Assembly: GCA_016720545.1 (NCBI GenBank)
Contig: JADKKK010000003.1
Span: 1-64,000, forward strand
DNA: 64,000 nt
Source of the DNA: Myxococcales bacterium
GTDB lineage: Bacteria > Myxococcota_A > Polyangia > Polyangiales > Polyangiaceae
Direction of reading: 5' to 3'
Of this stretch, positions 35,127-43,005 are shown piece after piece. How positions within the stretch are numbered: position 1 is the first letter of the stretch; each line of letters begins with the position of its first letter. The notes below the pieces were generated by a model. It was not told the DNA's origin. It saw only the letters and a program-made list of their open reading frames with translations, and made no database searches. A program made the position numbers and the translations under genes.

Positions 35127-38027
35127 ATGTTGACCAGCGATCGCACCTCCTCACGGTTCGGAGAAGACCAGCCTTTGCGACTCGGAGCGGCCGGCTCCGA
35201 GTTCGTGGCCTCGCTCGCCCAGCGATCGGCCGAGGCGCGGGCGAGCCTCGGCGCGCTCGAGGCCGACCCAGGCAGCGCGGCCCTGTCCGACGAGCTGGGA
35301 CGCCGCCTCTCCGCGCTCGCGCGGAGCGCGGGGGCGTGCCGGCTCTCGGAGCTCGAGCGTTCGCTCGAAGAGGGGCTCCGCCTCCTCGAGACCGCAGACG
35401 GAGAGCCGATCACCCCCTTCGCGATCGCGGGGTTGCGCGAGCTGCTCTTCGACCTGCCTGCGGTCGCGTGGGGCGAGACCCGAGGGCGGAGGAGCCGCCG
35501 GGAGGAGCGCGGCGAGCCGCTCACGACCCACACCGCGCTGGTGATCGGGCCGGAGGTCGTCGCCGACGCGCTCTCGACGCGAAGCGAGCGCGCGCGGACC
35601 TCGTTCGAGTGCCACCGCACCGAGGACGCGCAGGCCGCGATCGAGCTGGCGCACTCGGTGGCGCCGGACCTCATCGTGCTCGACGCCGACCTCGACGACG
35701 TGGCCGAGCTCATCGAAGCCCTCATGGACGATCCGCTGACAGAGCCTGTCCCCATGATCGTGCTCGGCAGCTTCGCCGACCCGAGCGAGGCGGGGCGCTA
35801 CGTGGCGATGGGTGTATCTCGCACGCTCTCGAAGCCGCTCGGGCGCGCCGAGCTTCGCCACGTGTGCGAGGGCGCGGTGCTCACCTCCGAGAACCGCACG
35901 CAGCGGGTGACGCTGGGCGAGCCGAGCGTGGCCGAGCTCGGCGAGCGGCTCGCGGAGGAGCTCCGACGCGCGCTGGTCGACAGCGTCGACGAGCGCGGAC
36001 GCGCGACCCGCGTCGCGCTGGGCGAGGGCACCGAGGTGCTCGGCGCCGTATGGGGCGCGATCGCCCGCGTCCGCGAGATCGTCACCGCGCGCACCGGGGG
36101 TGAGGTCCGCTTCTCCCTCGCGGCGCCCGAGGGGGCGATCGCGTTCGCGCCCCCGCTGCAGCTCGACGCGCCCCGGTACGACCGAGGTCCGCGCGCGCGC
36201 GGCGCGAACACCGAGGTCCGCCTCACGGGCCGGCGCGTGCTCGTTGCCGACGACGATCCTGGCGTGACCTGGTTCGTGGCGGATCTCCTCCGCGCGGCCG
36301 GCTGCGTGGTGACCGAGGCCGTCGACGGCGAGCAGGCCCTGGCCCTCGCGCACCGCACGAGCCCGGATCTCGTCATCAGCGACGTGCTCATGCCGGGCCT
36401 CGACGGCTTCGCGCTCTGCCGGGCCCTCCGGCGCGACGTCGCGCTCCGTGACACGCCGTTCCTCCTCCTCAGCTGGAAAGAAGACCTCCTCCAGCGCGTA
36501 CGGGAGCTCGGCGCCGGCGCGGCGGGCTACCTGCGCAAGGAGAGCGACGCGCGCGCGATCGTCGGGCGCGTGCGCGAAGTGCTGCGGCCGCGCGCGCGCA
36601 TCGAGGCGCGCCTCACGGGTGAGGGCGAGGTGCGAGGCCGCCTCGACGACCTCTCGGTGCGCTCGCTGCTCGAGATCGTGTGCGCGACGCGCCCGAGCGC
36701 CCGCGTGTCGGTGCGCGACGCGAGCTTCCTCTACGAGGTCGAGATCCGCGACGGCGCGCCGGTCGCCGCCATCCGCACGAGCTTCGACGGCGCGGTGGTC
36801 CGCGGGCCGCGCGCGCTGGCCGGTCTCGTGGGCGTGGGCGTGGGGCGGTTCGTCCTCGAGGACAGCGAAGGGGCGGTCGACGGGGACCTCGCCGGCAGCT
36901 TGCACGCGCAGCTCGCGCGGCCCATCGCGCTCGCGCGAGCCGCGACGCACCTCTGCACGGGCGTGCGCGCCATGGCGGTGGAAGAGCTCGTGTTCGACGA
37001 CGACGCCCTCGCAGACGCGATGCGCGTCGCGACCCCGGAGGCGCGGCGCGTCGTCGACCAGCTGACGTGCGGCGCGACCGCGAAGGACCTCGTCATCGGC
37101 GGCCTCGTCGACGCCGCGTGGCTCGACGAGCTCATGGTCGACCTGTGCGCGCGCGGCGCGGTGCGCGCGATTTACGGGACGTCGCGCAGCGAGCTGCTCG
37201 AGCCGGCGATCGCGGCTCGGCTCGCTGAGGTCGCGCCGAAGGCCCCCGAGCCGCCCACTCCGAGCGACGCGCCCTACGAGGCGTCGCTGACCGCCTGCGG
37301 TGACAGCGAGAGCTTCGACCTCGCCGTCGATCGCGAGCGCGAGCGCGCGGGCCTCCCGCTCATGCCCGATCAGAGCCCGTCCTCCCTCCTCGGCGCGGTG
37401 ATCCAGGAGCTCGACACGCGCGCCGCGAGGCCGACCACGCCGTCGCCGGACGCGCCGCTGGTCGAGCTCGCGCCGCTGAAGCCGCGCTCGTCGCCGCGCC
37501 TGCTCGAGGCGGCCGACGAGGAGGTTGAAATCCCGCGCGCCGACGCCGAGTCGACCGTCCTCGAGACCATCTACGGCGCCGACGAGGCCTCCCTCTCCAT
37601 CCCGCTGCCCGAGCCCGAGGGCACCCCAGAGCCGCAGATCGCCGAGATCGCCCCGGAGGGCGCGCCGAAGAAGAAGACGCGCACGCCGTGGCAGATGCTG
37701 GCGCTGCTCTTCGGGATCGGAAGCGTCATCGCGCTGCTGGCGTTCCGCAGCGAGCGCGCGCCCGCGCCCGAGCGCTCCGCCGCGGCCGCCCAGCCCGTCG
37801 CGGTGACCGCGCCTCTGCCGGTGTACCGCGAGCAGGCGTCCGCGCCAGGGGTCGGGGGCCTGGAAATCCGCGGGGTTGGGGCCGGCGCGCTCTTCGTCGA
37901 CGACGCGCCCCGCGCGGGCGAGAGCGGTCCCCTCACGTTGCCCGTCGGCCCACACGAGGTCCGCCTGGGCGACGCCCGGGTGTCGGTGGACGTGCGCGAG
38001 AGCACGGTCGCGACCGTCACCTTCTGA
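35127..38027 (+). CDS. Two-receiver regulator with DUF4388-like domain, membrane helix and PEGA-like tail
   Basis: 966 aa from ATG 35127. The frame is open far upstream to 34137, but that part is antisense to the membrane protein. Residues 15-95 look like a histidine-phosphotransfer bundle without the His. A first receiver (about 136-250) has LIVLDADLDD. A second, canonical receiver (368-490) has VADDDPG and phospho-acceptor Asp in VISDVLMPG (about 417). A DUF4388/PatA-N-like domain (GRLDDLSVRSLLEIV) follows at 500-600. A membrane helix is near 855 and a small PEGA-like domain closes the protein. Such multi-receiver proteins are typical of motility and polarity control in myxobacteria; that role is inferred. 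Confidence 0.82.
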   Translation: MLTSDRTSSRFGEDQPLRLGAAGSEFVASLAQRSAEARASLGALEADPGSAALSDELGRRLSALARSAGACRLSELERSLEEGLRLLETADGEPITPFAIAGLRELLFDLPAVAWGETRGRRSRREERGEPLTTHTALVIGPEVVADALSTRSERARTSFECHRTEDAQAAIELAHSVAPDLIVLDADLDDVAELIEALMDDPLTEPVPMIVLGSFADPSEAGRYVAMGVSRTLSKPLGRAELRHVCEGAVLTSENRTQRVTLGEPSVAELGERLAEELRRALVDSVDERGRATRVALGEGTEVLGAVWGAIARVREIVTARTGGEVRFSLAAPEGAIAFAPPLQLDAPRYDRGPRARGANTEVRLTGRRVLVADDDPGVTWFVADLLRAAGCVVTEAVDGEQALALAHRTSPDLVISDVLMPGLDGFALCRALRRDVALRDTPFLLLSWKEDLLQRVRELGAGAAGYLRKESDARAIVGRVREVLRPRARIEARLTGEGEVRGRLDDLSVRSLLEIVCATRPSARVSVRDASFLYEVEIRDGAPVAAIRTSFDGAVVRGPRALAGLVGVGVGRFVLEDSEGAVDGDLAGSLHAQLARPIALARAATHLCTGVRAMAVEELVFDDDALADAMRVATPEARRVVDQLTCGATAKDLVIGGLVDAAWLDELMVDLCARGAVRAIYGTSRSELLEPAIAARLAEVAPKAPEPPTPSDAPYEASLTACGDSESFDLAVDRERERAGLPLMPDQSPSSLLGAVIQELDTRAARPTTPSPDAPLVELAPLKPRSSPRLLEAADEEVEIPRADAESTVLETIYGADEASLSIPLPEPEGTPEPQIAEIAPEGAPKKKTRTPWQMLALLFGIGSVIALLAFRSERAPAPERSAAAAQPVAVTAPLPVYREQASAPGVGGLEIRGVGAGALFVDDAPRAGESGPLTLPVGPHEVRLGDARVSVDVRESTVATVTF

Positions 38028-38103
38028 CCCCGCTCGTGATCTCGCGGCCGGGGCGGGCCCGCCTGAGGTCCACCGGCGCGGCGCCCGTGCTAGAGGGTGC
38101 AGC

Positions 38104-40413
38104 GTGAGCCCGGCCGAGTCTTCGCGTCGACCCGCCCGCGCGCAGCTTCGCGCGGTCGCCCTCGCGGTCGCCCTCGCGGCGAGCGGCGCCGGCCTCGGGT
38201 GCCGAGGCTGCAGCGGCGCACCGAACGGCGCAGACGCGACCGCCCCGGCGCCATCGACCGCCGCGTCGACCGCGCGCGGGGGAGAGCCCAAGGTCGTCCT
38301 CGACTGGATCCGGCGCTTCGACGACTGCGCGCTCGGGCACCGCGGCGCGCTCCTCGACCTCGGCGATCCCACGATGCGCTCACGCTACGGGCCGCGGCTC
38401 GCGACGCCGGCGGTCGACGCCTTCGAGCGTGACGGGAGCACGTGGGTGCGCCCTCGATCGCGCGCGCTCAGCCTCTCGCTCGTGACGGCCGAGCCGCTCC
38501 TCGCCGAGTCGGGCCTCGCGATCTCCGCGCGCGTTCGCGGGGGCGCCTCGCGCACCCTCTCGGTGTCGCTCGACGGCCGGCCCATGGGCCACCTCGCGCT
38601 CACACACAACGAGGCGAAGGTGAGCGAGCTGCGCTCGCCGCAGGCCGCGCTCGAGGCCGGCGCCCACCAGCTGGATCTCCGCTTCGTCGGCGGCGGGAAG
38701 ACCAGCCCCGACGCGCTCGGAGAGCTCGACTGGGTGCGGCTCGGCGCGTACGACGGCGACGCCGCCTACGCCGCGCCGACGCGGCGCGACGCGCTCGTGA
38801 GCACCCCCATCGGAGGCCGCAGCGAGCGGGCGCTCTCGCTCCGGGGCGACGCGTTCGCGCGGTGCACCGCGTTCATCCCCTCGGACGCCGTCTTCCAGGC
38901 CGATCTGGCGCTCACCGGGCCCGGCGAGGCCGACGTCGAGCTGCGCGTGCTGCGCGACCGCAAAGACCCGCGGGTCGTCGCGCAGCTCCACCTCGGCGCC
39001 GCGGACGCGGCCGCGTGGCGGCCTGTCGCGATCCCCCTCGGCGAGGTCGACACCACGGGGGCGGTCGAGCTCCGCGTCGTGCGGGCGCCGAAGGGCACCC
39101 GCGTGCTCTTCGGCGAGGCCCGCGTCGTGCGCACGAGCCCCGCGGCGCCGCGCGCGCCCTTCGCGCCGGCGCGTGGGGTCGTGCTCGTCGTGCTCGGCAC
39201 GGTCGCGCCTCGCTCGCTCTCGGCCTTCGGCGGCGAGCGGGCCACGCCGGAGCTCGCGCGCCTCGCGGAGCGCGGCCTCGTCTTCGAGCAGAACCGCGCG
39301 ACGAGCGCCCTCTCGAACGCCGTGGTGGCGTCGATGCTCTCGGGCGCGAGCCCGACCGAGCACGGGCTCGTCGACGGCGACGCGCGCCTCGTGAAGGGGC
39401 CGACGCTCGTGTCCGAGGCGGCGCGGCAGGCGGGCATCGCGACGGCGTTTTTCACTGCAAATCCAACCACTTCGGCGGCGTTCGGGTTCGACCGCGGCTG
39501 GGAGGTCTTCCAGGCCAAGGCCCCGCTCGGCGACGGACAGGCGACCGCGGTGTTCGACGAGGCCATTCGCTTCCTCGAGGCCCACAAGACCGGCCGGTTC
39601 TTCCTCACGATCCACGCCCGCGGCGGGCACCCGCCGTGGGACGCGAGCGACGAGCAGATGAAGGACCTGCCGCCCCAGAACTACACCGGCGGCCTCGACC
39701 CGAAGCACGCCGGCGAGCTCTTGGCGAAGGCGAAGCGGGTGCCGCCGGTCATTCGCTACACCGACGGAGACCGCGAGCGCGCCGCCGCGCTCCACACGCT
39801 CGCCGTCCAGGCGCACGACGCCGCGCTCGGCCGCCTCCTCTCTGCGCTACGGCTGAACGGTCAAGACGAGTCGACGACCGTGATCGTGACGGGCGACGTC
39901 GCCGCCGACGAGGGCGCGCACGTGCCGTTCGCAGAGTCCGACGCGCTCGACGAGGGCACGCTCGCGACGTTCCTCGTCGTGCGGCCGCACGCGGCGCTCC
40001 CCCTGAAGGCGGGCCGCGTGACGGCGCCAAGCGAGTCGATGCACGTCGCCTCGACCGTGCTCGACGCCTTCGGCCTGCGCGCGCCGCGCAACTACCGCTG
40101 GCCGAGCCTCTTCGAGCTCGCCGAGTCCCGCGACCGCGCCGACTCGACGCCCCGGGTCGCGGTCGCTTCGCAGCGGTTCTCGGCGCGCTTCGGCGATTTC
40201 GTGCTGTCGGGCGCGGGGGAGCGCGCGACCCGCCTCTGCGACCTCGCGCTCGAGCCCGCGTGCACCACGGACGTGCGCGCGACCCACCCGCTCGCGACCG
40301 AGACCCTGCACCGGCGCCTCTTCGACGAGCTCGCCACCGGCAAGCAGGTGCCCCGCGAGGACGCCCGCCTCGACCCGCCCGCGGCGGCGGCGCTCAAGGT
40401 CTGGGGTCGGTAG
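38104..40413 (+). CDS. Sulfatase/alkaline-phosphatase-superfamily-like lipoprotein, active site degenerate
   Basis: 769 aa from GTG 38104, with GAGGG six bases upstream. Signal peptide with lipobox SGAGLGCRG. Residues 60-340 are beta-rich and resemble a carbohydrate-binding or sandwich domain. Residues 345-680 follow the sulfatase layout: VVLVVLGTVAPRSLSAFGG, ATPELARLAERGLVF, SMLSGASPTEHGLV. The usual metal Asp after the first strand is Gly, the Cys/Ser-x-Pro-x-Arg nucleophile motif is missing, and the late SDHG motif reads TGDVAADEG. I therefore expect a non-enzymatic relative. It sits 76 bp after the regulator, same strand. Confidence 0.78.
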   Translation: MSPAESSRRPARAQLRAVALAVALAASGAGLGCRGCSGAPNGADATAPAPSTAASTARGGEPKVVLDWIRRFDDCALGHRGALLDLGDPTMRSRYGPRLATPAVDAFERDGSTWVRPRSRALSLSLVTAEPLLAESGLAISARVRGGASRTLSVSLDGRPMGHLALTHNEAKVSELRSPQAALEAGAHQLDLRFVGGGKTSPDALGELDWVRLGAYDGDAAYAAPTRRDALVSTPIGGRSERALSLRGDAFARCTAFIPSDAVFQADLALTGPGEADVELRVLRDRKDPRVVAQLHLGAADAAAWRPVAIPLGEVDTTGAVELRVVRAPKGTRVLFGEARVVRTSPAAPRAPFAPARGVVLVVLGTVAPRSLSAFGGERATPELARLAERGLVFEQNRATSALSNAVVASMLSGASPTEHGLVDGDARLVKGPTLVSEAARQAGIATAFFTANPTTSAAFGFDRGWEVFQAKAPLGDGQATAVFDEAIRFLEAHKTGRFFLTIHARGGHPPWDASDEQMKDLPPQNYTGGLDPKHAGELLAKAKRVPPVIRYTDGDRERAAALHTLAVQAHDAALGRLLSALRLNGQDESTTVIVTGDVAADEGAHVPFAESDALDEGTLATFLVVRPHAALPLKAGRVTAPSESMHVASTVLDAFGLRAPRNYRWPSLFELAESRDRADSTPRVAVASQRFSARFGDFVLSGAGERATRLCDLALEPACTTDVRATHPLATETLHRRLFDELATGKQVPREDARLDPPAAAALKVWGR

Positions 40414-40485
40414 GACCTCGCCGCGCCCCCGAGCGGACATTTTCGGGCACGCGGCCCGCGATGTGCTATGGGGAGGGCGTCTGTG

Positions 40486-40572
40486 GGAGAGATGACCGAG
40501 TGGCCGAAGGTGCATGATTGGAAATCATGTGTGGGTGCAAGCTCACCAAGGGTTCGAATCCCTTTCTCTCCG
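40486..40572 (+). tRNA. tRNA-Ser(GGA)
   Basis: Acceptor GGAGAGA (40486-40492) pairs with TCTCTCC (40565-40571), with discriminator G at 40572. Anticodon stem ATGAT/ATCAT around loop TTGGAAA gives anticodon GGA, for serine UCC/UCU. The long variable arm (GTGGGTG...CTCACC) and T-loop GGTTCGAATCC confirm class II serine tRNA. CCA is not encoded. Confidence 0.96.
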
Positions 40573-40727
40573 CTGAGTTAGACGAGATCTTTGATGAGTT
40601 CCGCTCGTCCCGGGCCCACGTCCGGCGGGGTTGCTTAGAAGGCGGCCACGCGATTTCCGGTGCACATCTGCGCGCCGCGGCAGGGCGAGCCCAGCCCGCT
40701 TCAGCCCGCCTGGCGTTCGTCGCGTAG

Positions 40728-41168
40728 CGGCTCGCGAACCGCGAGACGGGCGAGACGGGCGAGACGGGCGGACGAGCTTCGGCGTCGGACAAGTCGTGCT
40801 TCGGCGGCGGCCTCACGATCACCGGCGACGCGTTCTACTGTGGCGAGTCGCTGTCGCTGACCAAGTACGACAAGACCTTCGCCAACCCGCTGAAGGTCGT
40901 GAGCGCCCTCGACTACCCGAACGCGCAAGCGCCCTGGGCGCCGGGTGTCTTCGGCTCCGAAGTGCTCGTCGCGTTCCGCGCGGAGAAGACCCCGATGCTC
41001 GCGGTGCCGGTCGCCGGGGGCACCGCCCGCAAGGTGGCCTGCGAGCTCGAAGGGCCGGTCGAGAGCGGAGCCATCGAGGGCGAGAACGCCTTCTTCATGG
41101 TGTCGCCGTTCGACAGGGCCGCGGGGAACCGAAAGAACCGACTCTACCGCCTCAAGATCACTCGGTGA
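40728..41168 (+). pseudogene. 3' remnant of a secreted-protein gene next to tRNA-Ser
   Basis: After a stop at 40725 the frame is open to 41168 without an ATG. It contains SDKSCFGGGLTITGDAFYCG, TKYDKTFANPLKVVSALDYPNAQAPW and LVAFRAEKTPMLAVPVAGG, ending LYRLKITR. This reads as the last two blades of a beta-propeller-like secreted protein. A GTG at 40899 would yield only 89 aa. A 9-bp unit (GAGACGGGC) is repeated three times at about 40740-40766 just before it. Likely what remains of a longer gene. Confidence 0.55.
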
Positions 41169-41298
41169 CCCGACTCCCCACGCGCAAGCGCTGCGCCGCC
41201 GGAGAGCAGCACGTCGGCGTCGGCGCTCGCGACGTGGCCAGCCGAACGGCGTTGGCGAACCCCCTGGGCACCGCGCGGACTCCGTGCCACGTTGGGGC

Positions 41299-41643
41299 AT
41301 GACGGAAGGTCGAGACCCGCCAGGCCACCGCGACGACGACGACGACGACCGTGAGGCCATCCTGCGTCGACGGCGCGCGTTCGTGACCGCGGCGATGGCC
41401 GCCGCGGGCGGGGCGCTGCTCTCGGTCGCGTGCAGCTCCGAGCCGTGCCTGGCGTGCCCCATCAACGAAGGGTGTGCCTCTCCCCCGGGCCCCGCCGACG
41501 CCGCGGTCGCGGTGGACGCGGCCGACGCGGCCGACGCGAACGACGCGGCCGACGCGGCCGACGCTGCGCGGCTCGACGCTTCGACGGACGCCGACGCGGG
41601 TTCGTCCGACGCGGGTGACGCGGGCGACGCTGGCCGCGACTGA
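41299..41643 (+). CDS. Small Tat/lipobox protein with Asp-Ala-rich tail
   Basis: 114 aa. An acidic head (HRDDDDDDRE), a twin-arginine-like signal RRRRAFVTAAMAAAGGALL and lipobox LLSVAC, then CSSEPCLACPINEGC with four cysteines and a 60-residue tail of DAADAADAND and DAGDAGD type. Such Asp/Ala tails link lipoproteins to the surface in several Polyangia. The cysteine cluster could bind metal or form disulfides. Function unknown. The gap 41644-41854 that follows holds an imperfect inverted repeat. Confidence 0.68.
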   Translation: MTEGRDPPGHRDDDDDDREAILRRRRAFVTAAMAAAGGALLSVACSSEPCLACPINEGCASPPGPADAAVAVDAADAADANDAADAADAARLDASTDADAGSSDAGDAGDAGRD

Positions 41644-41671
41644 CGCGCGACGCTCGGGCCGCGGCGAGGTC

Positions 41672-41765
41672 ACCTCCCCCTCTTCGCTCGCAGGCTTCGC
41701 GCGCGGGTGGGAGCGACGCGCCGCGTGAGCGAAGCCGAGAACGAAGTTTGGGGGAGGTCGCGGGC
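41672..41765. repeat. Imperfect inverted repeat
   Basis: A left arm near 41672-41704 (ACCTCCCCC, CTTCGCTCGC, GGCTTCGC) is echoed in reverse complement near 41725-41761 (GCGAAGCC, GAACGAAG, GGGGGAGGT). It lies between convergent genes (lipoprotein and ctaB) and may end transcripts. Mismatches leave the structure uncertain. Confidence 0.35.
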
Positions 41766-41854
41766 GCGCAGGCCGGAGGCCGAGCACCCGCGGGTGGGGG
41801 CAACCCCGCGCTCCGCTCGCGCTCGGTCGCGCCTCCCGTTCCGGGCTGACCGGC

Positions 41855-42799
41855 TTACGCGCAGAACACCATCGCGGCGAACACGCCGACCAGGTACACG
41901 AGCGACACGCCGAAGAGGCTCCGGGCCCACTTGCGGTCGGCGCCGGGACGGGCGAGGCCGAGCACGCCGACGCCGAAGAAGAGCGCGCCGAGCAGCGACG
42001 CCGTGACGATGTACACAGGCCCACCCACGAGGCCGAGGGGGACGACGAGCAGCGACGAGGCCACGACCGGCACGAGCCAGCGCGCGATCGCGTGCTTGAC
42101 CGCGTCGTCGCCCGTCACGTTTGGCATGACCACGAGGCCCGCGCGCGCGTACTCGCCCTTGCGGAACAGCGCGATGGCGAGGGAGTGCGGGACCTGCCAG
42201 GTGAACATGAAGGCGAACAGCACGAACCCGGCGAGATCGACGCGCCCGGTGACGGCCGTCCACCCGAGGAGCGGCGGGATGGCGCCGGGGATGGCCCCGA
42301 CCAGGAGCGCGTGGTGCGAGCGCTGCTTCAGCGGGGTGTACGCGAGCACGTAGCTCAGGTTCGCGAGCACCGCGAGGAGCGCCGTGAGCGCGTTCACGCC
42401 GATGGCGAGGAGCGGCACCGAGAGCGAGGACGCCACGACCCCGAACCAGAGCGCGGCGCGCGGGGCCATTCGCCCGGTGGGGAGCGGCCGGTTCTTCGTG
42501 CGCTCCATCTTCCGGTCGAAATCGCGCTCGATGTACATGTTGAGCGCGTTGGCGCCCGCCACGATGAGGGCCGTGCCGAGGAGGGTGCTCAGCACGACGG
42601 GCCAGGTGAGCGCGCTGGCCCCCGTGGCGGTGAGCGAGGCGCGGTGCGCGAGCCACAGGCCGCCTGCCGTGGTGACGACGACCATCGTGGTGATCCGCGG
42701 CTTCGCGAGGGCCACGTAGTCGGCCAGCGCTGTGGACGCAACCGCACGACGAGACTCGCTTTTTTCGGATTCGAGCGAGGGTTCGACGGGTGCGGGCAT
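41855..42799 (-). CDS. ctaB: Heme O synthase (protoheme IX farnesyltransferase)
   Basis: 314 aa UbiA-family prenyltransferase with about eight membrane helices. First Asp-rich motif NMYIERDFDRKMERTKNRPL matches NxxxDxxxD, which binds farnesyl diphosphate through magnesium. YTPLKQRSHHALLVGAIPG and the second acidic region are also in place. It converts heme B to heme O for haem-copper oxidases. The other oxidase genes are not in view. Start 42799 is preceded by a charged N-terminus typical of the family. Confidence 0.95.
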   Translation of the reverse strand: MPAPVEPSLESEKSESRRAVASTALADYVALAKPRITTMVVVTTAGGLWLAHRASLTATGASALTWPVVLSTLLGTALIVAGANALNMYIERDFDRKMERTKNRPLPTGRMAPRAALWFGVVASSLSVPLLAIGVNALTALLAVLANLSYVLAYTPLKQRSHHALLVGAIPGAIPPLLGWTAVTGRVDLAGFVLFAFMFTWQVPHSLAIALFRKGEYARAGLVVMPNVTGDDAVKHAIARWLVPVVASSLLVVPLGLVGGPVYIVTASLLGALFFGVGVLGLARPGADRKWARSLFGVSLVYLVGVFAAMVFCA

Positions 42800-43005
42800 G
42801 GCGGGGAGGCTCGGCGAGCGGCGCGGTGCCGGAGGCGCGAGGCCAGGGGCCGTATAGGTAGCGTGGTGCCTAAGGTCAAGGAAAACGGGGGTGGCTCGCG
42901 CCGCGACGGCAGCCCATGTCCGTTTTCCGCCAGGAGGGGCCGGAGCGGGTAACCTTGGGGGCCCGCGGGCTCACGGCGAGCCCCGGGAGGGAGCACACCC
43001 ACCGC

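Noticed and set aside
40565..40585. Attachment site at the tRNA-Ser 3' end
   Set aside because: No integrase gene nearby and no direct repeat of the tRNA end within the window.
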